From: JBBRLA01 sp038231615 | GTDB taxonomy: Bacteria; Myxococcota_A; Polyangia; Palsa-1104; JAEUJZ01 | NCBI GenBank assembly: GCA_038231615.1 | Contig: JBBRLA010000626.1 | Location: forward strand, 1 to 5,085 | DNA length: 5,085 nt | Direction of reading: 5' to 3' | Position numbers and translations under genes: made by a program | The notes under the pieces: generated by a model | What the model saw: the letters and a program-made list of their open reading frames with translations, nothing else | What the model was told of the DNA's origin: nothing | Database searches by the model: none | Part shown: positions 1 through 5,085 of the stretch, one piece after another | How the letters are laid out: each line of letters opens with the position of its first letter | Position numbering within the stretch: position 1 is the first letter of the stretch

Positions 1-3
1 CAT

Positions 4-912
4 TCAAGGGCAGACGCGTGCGCCGAGCAGGTTGCACTGGCCGGTGAACCCGTTGCCCGCAGCCCCCGGCGAGTTGCCGCAGAGCAGAACAGAGCGGACG
101 TTAACCATGCTACTGTCCCCGCAATCCAGGCCCCCGGCGACCTGAGCGGGGAAAGTGGTTGTATTGCGGACAATGTCGTTGCCATCGAAAGCCAGGCCGG
201 GCAGCGGCTGGCTGGTTTCGGCGATGCGGACGGCGGCGGCGTTCATGCCGGGGTTGTCGCGGAACTGGCTATCGATGATGAAATAATCGTCGGACTCCTT
301 GAGCCAGAGCGCCCCGTCGTGGTTTCCGGTGAACACGCTGTCCCGGATGTGCACCTCGCAACGCGCGGCGACCATTCCCGTCGACTGGGAATCTGCTACG
401 GTGCTGCCGACCAGGTAAACCGTCGCTTTCTGGGGCATCGCCGCGATGGCCCCCTGGCAGGAGAGCCCCTGGGTCTGGATCTGATCCAAGATCAGAAACG
501 ACGGGTCCGGCCCAGCTCGGGTGATCTGAATGCTCTTGAAGTGGGCGGAGGGAGAATCTCCGTCGGGGCCATAGAACGCGGCACTGCCTGCCTGCTGGAT
601 CCACGAGTCGTATGCCCCCCCATAGACCCGGATGCCCTTGCCCGCCGCGATCGCCGGCAAGTCTTCGGGCGTGTGGACATAGATCACATCCCGTGGGTCC
701 AGGCATTTTTTCTGCGTCTGTCCAGGGAAGACCAGCGTTGGCGCCGCGCAGACGTCGCTCATGCACTGCCGGTGCAGGTCGCAGGGGTCGCCCGGGAGCC
801 CGCTGCCTCCGTCAGCGCGGACGGTCATGTCGGAGGAGACCGCCGGCTGATCGCAGGCCGCAAAGAGCGCCCACAGGACGACCGCCCCGGGTCTAATGCG
901 GGTAAAATTCAT
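4..912 (-). CDS. Beta-helix lipoprotein, short paralogue of the upstream gene
   Basis: 302 residues from the preferred ATG at 912; no specific function is recognised. The N-terminus has Arg5 and Arg7, a hydrophobic stretch (10-19) and Cys20 preceded by FAA, which reads as a lipoprotein signal with lipid attachment at Cys20. A low-complexity linker follows (about 21-43). Next comes a small cysteine motif (C44, C50, C55, C70) of the C-x5-C-x4-C kind common in myxobacterial surface lipoproteins, then a beta-helix-like region (about 76-293) with short repeats such as DSVFTGN and DSQFRDN. The frame also allows ATG at 960 and 939, but those starts would overlap the upstream gene by up to 68 bases and bury the signal peptide. 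None of the three starts has a good Shine-Dalgarno sequence. The start at 912 overlaps the upstream gene by 20 bases, so the gene is probably the third of an operon and translationally coupled. It aligns with gene 2 but stops where that protein begins its C-terminal module. Likely an envelope or surface lipoprotein; ligand or enzymatic activity unknown. Confidence 0.85.
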   Translation of the reverse strand: MNFTRIRPGAVVLWALFAACDQPAVSSDMTVRADGGSGLPGDPCDLHRQCMSDVCAAPTLVFPGQTQKKCLDPRDVIYVHTPEDLPAIAAGKGIRVYGGAYDSWIQQAGSAAFYGPDGDSPSAHFKSIQITRAGPDPSFLILDQIQTQGLSCQGAIAAMPQKATVYLVGSTVADSQSTGMVAARCEVHIRDSVFTGNHDGALWLKESDDYFIIDSQFRDNPGMNAAAVRIAETSQPLPGLAFDGNDIVRNTTTFPAQVAGGLDCGDSSMVNVRSVLLCGNSPGAAGNGFTGQCNLLGARVCP

Positions 913-2392
913 AGGCGCCGATATCGCTGCCGGGCCCATTAGGGCGCGGCCGGCTGTCAAAGTCCATGGTCTCGGTGTCGACTGGCGATGGGTGGACTTG
1001 ATCGATGCAGCAGGAGTCGTTGGCCTGACCGGGGCGCAGATGAAAGTCCTGCGAATCAGAGACGAAAAGCGGGTCCATGCGCGTCCCGCCGGGGTAGGGA
1101 TCGGCGCTGCCTACGACCACATGGTCGAGTTGACAATTTCCCGATACCTGCGAGTGGCGCCCCTGCCCCAGCGGATTCAACGCGAAGATCGAGTTCTCGA
1201 TGCGCCGCGCCCCCGGCGTCTCGCTGTTTCCGATAGCGACATCAGCGCAGCTCAGCGTGCCGGCGAAGTTTGAGCTGTTGTTCGCCACGGTATTGAAGCG
1301 GAAGACGCCGTCGGTCCCCGCATCGAAGACCAGGATGGGCTGATAGACGGAGCTGTTGCCGACGAAGACGCTGTTGGTGATATGGTAGGTCGCCTGGCCC
1401 ATGAGCGATAGGGCCCCGCCCTTGCTGTTTTTCACCTTGACCCGATCCAGGGTCAGCTGGCACCCATCGGTCTGGATGCCGACCGCGTCCGCCGCGCTGA
1501 CCGTGCTGCGCCGCACAATCAGCGTGCTGCCCTGGCAGTCGATGCCAGTGGAGCCGAGTCCAATGTCGAATCCGTCCAGCGTGACCTCGATTTCGGGGCC
1601 AATGAGCACGGACGGCGCGACGCCGTGACCCTCCACGATCTGGGGACGATTTGCCGGATCGTCGCCACCGTACATCGAGATCGCGACCTTGGCCCGGGAC
1701 ACCCGTGCTGGCGAGAGGTCGAGCGACCCGTAGATCCCCGGCAGCACGTGGATGATTCGCCGGTAGTCACTCGGACCGACGCTGGCCCTGGTCGACAGGG
1801 CGAGCAACCGGGTGTCCGCGTCGGCGAACTGCTGGTTCAGACGACCGATGGCCGCGTTCAACGTGCAGTAAATTCCCTCCTGATTGGGATAGGAGACGCA
1901 GGCTCTTTGGGTGATCCCCACAGAGAGGACTTCTTCCTTAGGCACGCACAGGCCCTGCCCCGGGATGGCGTCGGTGCCAGCGGACAGGGATGGGACCGAG
2001 AGGCACACGCCGGAATCAACGCACTGGAGGTCTTTTTGGCAGGAGGCCACGCAGATGCCGTGCCAGCACCCCTTGTCGGGGTTGCAGTCCATGGCCGTTC
2101 GGCAGGCCATGCAGCGACCTGGCTGGTCGAAGGTCTGGCCGGCGGCGCAGCGCATCCCCAGGCCGCGCGCTCGGCACTCCGCGTCCGCCCGGGGTAGGTC
2201 GGCCACCTGATCGCAGGGCGCGCATACCCCCCGGGCAGTATCGCAGATCGGGACATCCGCCGGGCATGAGTTGGAGGACTGGCAAGGGATGGGATCGATG
2301 AGCGCCTCATCGAGCACGCCGCACCCAGAGCCGCACAAAAGAAGGAGTCCGAAGCTGCACAAAAGAAAGAAATGGTTGTATCGCTGAATCAT
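893..2392 (-). CDS. Cysteine-rich beta-helix lipoprotein with choice-of-anchor Q-like C-terminus
   Basis: 499 residues. The N-terminus has Arg4, a hydrophobic core (8-20) and GSGC ending at Cys24, so export and lipidation at Cys24 are likely. Residues 37-176 carry 18 cysteines, with spacings such as C37-x5-C43-x6-C50-x6-C57-x2-C60 and a further run from C94 to C130, which suggests a disulfide-bonded stalk. From about 174 the sequence turns into a right-handed parallel beta-helix of the pectate-lyase-like type: CTLNAAI, then HVLPGIYGSLDL, then short repeats with NSVFVGN, NTVANN and NSIFALN. The C-terminus (about 440-495) shows DPLF, DFHLRPG, CIDQ and finally RPRPNGPGSDIGAYE, the signature of the choice-of-anchor Q domain that often ends secreted beta-helix proteins. 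No catalytic residues of a known polysaccharide lyase could be assigned, so an adhesive or binding role is as likely as an enzymatic one. Its ATG overlaps the stop of the preceding gene (ATGA), which supports the start and coupling. Confidence 0.9.
   Translation of the reverse strand: MIQRYNHFFLLCSFGLLLLCGSGCGVLDEALIDPIPCQSSNSCPADVPICDTARGVCAPCDQVADLPRADAECRARGLGMRCAAGQTFDQPGRCMACRTAMDCNPDKGCWHGICVASCQKDLQCVDSGVCLSVPSLSAGTDAIPGQGLCVPKEEVLSVGITQRACVSYPNQEGIYCTLNAAIGRLNQQFADADTRLLALSTRASVGPSDYRRIIHVLPGIYGSLDLSPARVSRAKVAISMYGGDDPANRPQIVEGHGVAPSVLIGPEIEVTLDGFDIGLGSTGIDCQGSTLIVRRSTVSAADAVGIQTDGCQLTLDRVKVKNSKGGALSLMGQATYHITNSVFVGNSSVYQPILVFDAGTDGVFRFNTVANNSSNFAGTLSCADVAIGNSETPGARRIENSIFALNPLGQGRHSQVSGNCQLDHVVVGSADPYPGGTRMDPLFVSDSQDFHLRPGQANDSCCIDQVHPSPVDTETMDFDSRPRPNGPGSDIGAYEFYPH
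2389..2392 (-). other. ATGA stop/start overlap coupling genes 1 and 2
   Basis: The ATG of the large lipoprotein gene (2392-2390) shares bases with the TGA of the TPR/PEGA gene (2391-2389). Such four-base overlaps usually mean one transcript and translation by re-initiation. A weak GGTGAG sequence lies just upstream, inside the end of the first gene. Confidence 0.8.
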
Positions 2393-3945
2393 GACTCACC
2401 CCCGATAAAAGTACGCTCCGTGGAAGGCCAGGCGGCCAGCGTGACGCCGCCCCCGAAGCCCACGATCCCGGAGAGCACCAGGATCAGGCCCTGGTCGCGC
2501 GACTGGTAGGTCCGCTTGCGCAGGAAGCCCATGCCATTGTAAGCATAAGCGCACCCATCGGGCATGTCCCCGGGGATGCATTTTCCATCCAGTGCCAAGG
2601 CGGTCGCCCCCAGCCCGACCACCACCAGACCCAGGGCAGCCAGGATTCCACCCCCGATCAGCCGGACCCGCGGCCGGGGCACGTGTACCGAGCGCAGGTC
2701 GAAGAGGTGCTCGCCCCCGGCGATGGCGAGCGGGGCGATGAACGGACGATGAGCAACTGCCTGCACCTCGACCTGATGCTCCCCGCGGGGCAGGTCCTCC
2801 TGATACGGAGTCTTGCCGCGCAGCTGCCCATCGATGAGCACCTGACCGACTACCTGCGGCCCCGTGCGCACCACCAGGACGCCGCCTGCGCGATCGCGGG
2901 AGCGAACCACCTCCCGGGCGAGGTCGCCGACCTGTTCCAGGGCCCCCTTCAGCGTGCAATTCTGGCACCCGCCGGTCAGCCAGGGCCTGCCCCAGGGTGC
3001 CGCTGCAGATAGATCGATCAGCCGGACGCGCAGGACGTGCCGAGCGGGAAGATCCGCGGGTCGGGTCTTTCCATTCGCGTCCACCTCGACTTGAAGGAGA
3101 TAGCGAATGCCGGTCTGCTCGGGAAGGGTGAGCAGATCCTGGCCGCAGGCTTCCCCGTTCAGGCAGGCGCGCAGGCCAGGTTGCCCGAGGATCTCATCGC
3201 GCTGCGCCGGGGGAGCCAGCCATACCCCCGCATCAGAGAGCGCCGCGTCGATCCGGGCCGTCGCCGCCGTCGCCGCCTCGGGCCGCAGCCCCGGGGCGGT
3301 CAGGGAGACCGCCATGCCGGACAAAAGATGCATCCGGACCCGCGACCGCCCGCCCGCGATAACCTCCGTGGTCTGCTCTGGCGACGAGCGCTGCCCGCTT
3401 TCGATCCGCACCCGATGCGCGCTCGGCGGGACCAGCACGGTCCCTGGAAGGGGCAGCCGGCCTACCAATCTATCATCGACGATCACAAAGGCGCCCGCAT
3501 CGCCGAAAATGTCCAGCTCGCCGGTGCGCGCGTGGGGGAGCGAAAGCAGGAGCCCGAGGGTACGCTGGCACTCCTTGAGTTCCTCGCGGTTGCCCCCAAG
3601 GCCCAGCGCCATGGCCCGGCGGGCCAGATCGGCGGCTTCGATGAGAAGCTTTTGCTCGCGGGTGATGACGCCGAGGAGGCTCAGGACGCCGGCGCTGGGT
3701 GCTAGGCGGTAGGCGCTCTCGGCCTGCTTTCGGGCATGTGACAGGTCGCCCCTGTCCAGGCTGGTCCTGGCGAAGGTTCGAAGGTCCGCGGCGTGTTGCC
3801 GGACCTCGCCGAAGGACAGCCCCGGTCGCTCGTCGGCATGGGACCGGCAAAGGACTGCCGCCACAATCAAAATGACCCACAGGAGAGGGCCTCCTGGTGG
3901 CTTCCATCGACGAATCGGCCCAACCGTTCTGTTCATGGATGCCAC
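2389..3945 (-). CDS. TPR/PEGA-domain envelope protein with C-terminal membrane hairpin
   Basis: 518 residues, first gene of the leftward operon. The N-terminus has basic residues, a hydrophobic segment (20-33) and SHA-DE, consistent with a signal peptide cut after Ala37. Residues 45-135 are Ala/Leu/Arg-rich helices of TPR type (RGDLSHARKQAESAYRLAP). A PEGA-like beta domain follows at 142-182 (GAFVIVDDRLVGRLPLPG). Residues about 212-350 resemble TolB/CsgG-like modules of myxobacterial proteins: a helix, GVWLAPPAQRDEILGQ, a C261-x5-C267 motif, IRYLLQVEVD, VLRVRLIDL and a C327-x2-C330 motif. A second PEGA-like domain lies at 354-396 (GQVLIDGQLRGKTPYQEDLPRGEHQVEV). Two hydrophobic segments (about 429-452 and 486-506) flank a short polar loop and end the protein as a membrane hairpin. 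The start is GTG at 3945, chosen because GGAGG lies six bases upstream; the ATG at 3936 is too far from it. Probably a scaffold or sensor in the inner membrane facing the periplasm; the exact role is unknown. Confidence 0.88.
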   Translation of the reverse strand: MASMNRTVGPIRRWKPPGGPLLWVILIVAAVLCRSHADERPGLSFGEVRQHAADLRTFARTSLDRGDLSHARKQAESAYRLAPSAGVLSLLGVITREQKLLIEAADLARRAMALGLGGNREELKECQRTLGLLLSLPHARTGELDIFGDAGAFVIVDDRLVGRLPLPGTVLVPPSAHRVRIESGQRSSPEQTTEVIAGGRSRVRMHLLSGMAVSLTAPGLRPEAATAATARIDAALSDAGVWLAPPAQRDEILGQPGLRACLNGEACGQDLLTLPEQTGIRYLLQVEVDANGKTRPADLPARHVLRVRLIDLSAAAPWGRPWLTGGCQNCTLKGALEQVGDLAREVVRSRDRAGGVLVVRTGPQVVGQVLIDGQLRGKTPYQEDLPRGEHQVEVQAVAHRPFIAPLAIAGGEHLFDLRSVHVPRPRVRLIGGGILAALGLVVVGLGATALALDGKCIPGDMPDGCAYAYNGMGFLRKRTYQSRDQGLILVLSGIVGFGGGVTLAAWPSTERTFIGGES

Positions 3946-3951
3946 GATGGG

Positions 3952-3956
3952 CCTCC
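3952..3956 (-). promoter_or_regulatory. Ribosome binding site of the TPR/PEGA gene
   Basis: On the minus strand GGAGG is followed by six bases and then the GTG at 3945. This is the only strong Shine-Dalgarno sequence among the four genes, and it decides the GTG start over the ATG three codons later, which would sit 15 bases away. Confidence 0.7.
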
Positions 3957-4094
3957 GGCGGACTGCGAGGTTAGACTACAAAAAATTCATGTCCCACAAC
4001 GATACGCTCCATGAGGCTTCGATCAAGGGGTATTCGGCAAGCGGGACGGTTTTGTTGCGTACGCGTAGATTACCTTATCCTACCTTTTTCTCCC

Positions 4095-4114
4095 ATGCTT
4101 CTGCGCAGATGCGT
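4095..4114. repeat. Imperfect 20-bp palindrome, possible operator
   Basis: The central ten bases TCTGCGCAGA (4100-4109) form a perfect palindrome. Extending to 20 bases (ATGCTTCTGC/GCAGATGCGT) keeps 16 of 20 positions symmetric. It lies 79-98 bases before the kinase ATG, a suitable place for a dimeric DNA-binding regulator. Short palindromes also occur by chance, so the role is inferred. Confidence 0.35.
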
Positions 4115-4119
4115 CCTGT

Positions 4120-4151
4120 GCTAGGCTGCGTCTTACCGTGGGCAGCCTGGC
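4120..4151 (+). repeat. Inverted repeat / hairpin upstream of the kinase
   Basis: Bases 4120-4129 (GCTAGGCTGC) pair with 4142-4151 (GCAGCCTGGC), giving a ten-base-pair stem with one U-G wobble and a twelve-base loop. No T-run follows on either side, so it is not a typical rho-independent terminator. If the transcript starts upstream, the hairpin would lie in the kinase leader, ending 41 bases before the ATG. Confidence 0.4.
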
Positions 4152-4192
4152 TACCGTGTCTTACCCGCCGGTTCATTCGGTCGAGCCGGTGA

Positions 4193-5085
4193 ATGTCTGA
4201 GCAGCGTCCACCGTTGGCCACGCTGGAATTCTCCGACTACCACGTGGTGCGCAAGCTCGGGCAGGGTGGCATGGGCGCGGTGTACCTGGCGAGGTCCAAA
4301 AGGGAGGATCGGCAGGTCGCGATCAAGGTGCTGCCCCAGGAGTTCCTTGCCAGGGAAGACTTGCTGCGGCGCTTCAACCGCGAATACCGCGTGCTGGACC
4401 GGCTGCGTCACCCGAACATCGTCGAAATCTACGAATTCGGGCAGACCGCGACAGGATCGCTATTTTATGCCATGGAGTGCCTTGAGGGACAGACCCTAGC
4501 CGCGCTGCTGCAACACAGCGGCCCTTTACCGGTAGCGCGCACCGTGTATCTGCTGGAACAGGTGTGCAGCGGAATGGCAGTGGCCCATGATCGAGGGATC
4601 GTTCACCGGGACCTCAAGCCGGAGAACCTCTTCCTGTGCGGCCGTTCCGGGGCGGAGCAGGTCAAGATCCTCGATTTCGGCCTGGCCAAGTGCCTTGATA
4701 CTACGTCGGGGGACCAGGGGCCGCTGACGCGGACCGGGCAGGCCTTCGGCACGCCTTCCTACATGTCGCCGGAGCAGGCCAGCGGCAAACTCGTTGATCA
4801 CAGAACCGACATCTATGCGCTGGGGTGCCTCCTGTACCGCATGTTGACCGGTGTGCCTCCCTTCGAAGCAGAGGGGCTTGCCGGCCTGCTTTACAAACAG
4901 GTCTTCGAGGAGCCGGTACCCCCCAGCAAGCGCGTCCATGCCTCGGTTCTCCTCCGGATGGACGCCATCTGCATGAAGGCGCTCAAGAAGGATCGCGAGC
5001 ATCGTTTTCAATCCGTACGCGAATTCGCCAGCGCCCTATGTGGCAGCACACCGATGTCCCGTCCGCGGCGGACCCCTGTGGGGAC
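4193..5085 (+). CDS. Hanks-type serine/threonine protein kinase (3' end outside window)
   Basis: 297 codons are visible and the frame is still open at the right edge. The protein phosphorylates Ser/Thr using ATP, acting in the cytosol. The catalytic domain spans about residues 16-283 and is complete: glycine loop GQGGMGAVY (23-31), ATP-anchoring Lys45 in VAIK, helix-C Glu64, catalytic loop HRDLKPEN (138-145, Asp140), DFG (161-163), activation segment ending GTPSYMSPEQ (186-195), helix-F Asp206 and the closing Arg271 in the DREHRF stretch. Arg139 makes it an RD kinase, so control by activation-loop phosphorylation is likely; Thr170, Thr171, Thr179, Thr181 and Thr187 are candidate sites. The usual Pro of the KDPxxRF motif is replaced (KDREHRF). 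After residue 285 a Pro/Arg-rich linker begins; family members often continue into a membrane segment and sensor domain, which cannot be seen here. The start is fixed by an in-frame TGA directly before the ATG. No good ribosome binding site is visible. It is transcribed divergently from the TPR/PEGA-lipoprotein operon. Confidence 0.96.
   Translation, partial: MSEQRPPLATLEFSDYHVVRKLGQGGMGAVYLARSKREDRQVAIKVLPQEFLAREDLLRRFNREYRVLDRLRHPNIVEIYEFGQTATGSLFYAMECLEGQTLAALLQHSGPLPVARTVYLLEQVCSGMAVAHDRGIVHRDLKPENLFLCGRSGAEQVKILDFGLAKCLDTTSGDQGPLTRTGQAFGTPSYMSPEQASGKLVDHRTDIYALGCLLYRMLTGVPPFEAEGLAGLLYKQVFEEPVPPSKRVHASVLLRMDAICMKALKKDREHRFQSVREFASALCGSTPMSRPRRTPVG

Larger units (their letters stand above)
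3946..4192. promoter_or_regulatory. Divergent intergenic region between operon and kinase
   Basis: These 247 bases separate the start of the leftward operon from the start of the kinase, so both promoters should lie here. The region is less G+C-rich than the genes, with A/T-rich patches at about 3976-3990 and 4066-4094. No convincing -35/-10 pair could be assigned on either strand. It contains an imperfect palindrome (4095-4114) and a hairpin-forming repeat (4120-4151), both nearer to the kinase. A shared regulator acting on both directions is possible but inferred only. Confidence 0.6.

Noticed and set aside
319..942. 207-codon plus-strand open frame
   Set aside because: It lies entirely antisense to the short lipoprotein gene; its Arg-rich peptide resembles no family and is typical of shadow frames in high-G+C DNA.
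913..960. Longer N-terminus for the short lipoprotein (ATG at 960 or 939)
   Set aside because: The added residues overlap the conserved C-terminal coding sequence of the upstream gene and would place the lipoprotein signal internally; no ribosome binding site favours the longer forms.
1625..2197. 190-codon plus-strand open frame
   Set aside because: It is antisense to the cysteine-rich and early beta-helix part of the large lipoprotein; no domain or start signal supports it.
3037..3705. 222-codon plus-strand open frame
   Set aside because: It is antisense to the TPR/PEGA gene, which has recognisable domains, a signal peptide and a ribosome binding site; the antisense peptide has none of these.
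3971..3999. Minus-strand promoter TTGTGG ... TAGTCT or GTCTAA
   Set aside because: The hexamers match the sigma-70 consensus poorly and the better -10 gives only a 15-base spacer; too weak to annotate.
4052..4080. Plus-strand promoter TTGTTG with 17-base spacer and TTATCC
   Set aside because: Only the TTG half of the -35 element matches well and the -10 is poor; it could be chance in an A/T-rich patch.
4526..5011. 161-codon minus-strand open frame
   Set aside because: It is antisense to the conserved kinase catalytic core; it exists only because the kinase codons avoid antisense stops.

Overview
The window looks like a chromosomal segment of a high-G+C, Gram-negative bacterium with a complex surface. 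Myxococcota (myxobacteria or relatives) is the best guess. The reasons are the combination of a Hanks-type Ser/Thr kinase, a TPR/PEGA envelope protein and lipoproteins that join a cysteine-rich stalk to a parallel beta-helix. Similar parts also occur in other lineages such as Planctomycetota and Acidobacteriota, so the taxon is an inference from protein types only.

Layout. Three minus-strand genes fill positions 4-3945 and read leftwards as one tight operon. In transcription order they are: (1) 2389-3945, a 518-residue secreted or membrane protein with a TPR-like region, two PEGA-like domains, a middle domain resembling TolB/CsgG-type modules and a C-terminal membrane hairpin; (2) 893-2392, a 499-residue lipoprotein with an 18-cysteine stalk, a right-handed beta-helix and a C-terminal choice-of-anchor Q-like module; (3) 4-912, a smaller beta-helix lipoprotein that is a paralogue of gene 2 without that terminal module. 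Genes 1 and 2 share an ATGA overlap, and genes 2 and 3 overlap by about 20 bases. A 247-base divergent intergenic region (3946-4192) holds an imperfect palindrome and a 10-bp-stem hairpin. On the plus strand a Ser/Thr protein kinase starts at 4193 and runs off the right edge. Its catalytic domain is complete and all key residues are present.

How they may work together (inference). The minus-strand operon would place a multi-domain protein in the inner membrane or periplasm and two beta-helix lipoproteins on the envelope. The divergently transcribed kinase could share regulation with the operon through the common intergenic region. Nothing in the sequence proves that the kinase acts on these proteins. 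No RNA genes, insertion sequences, CRISPR arrays, origins or clear rho-independent terminators were seen. The most interesting points are the exact module boundary at which the second lipoprotein stops, and the structured intergenic region in front of a kinase that lacks a ribosome binding site.
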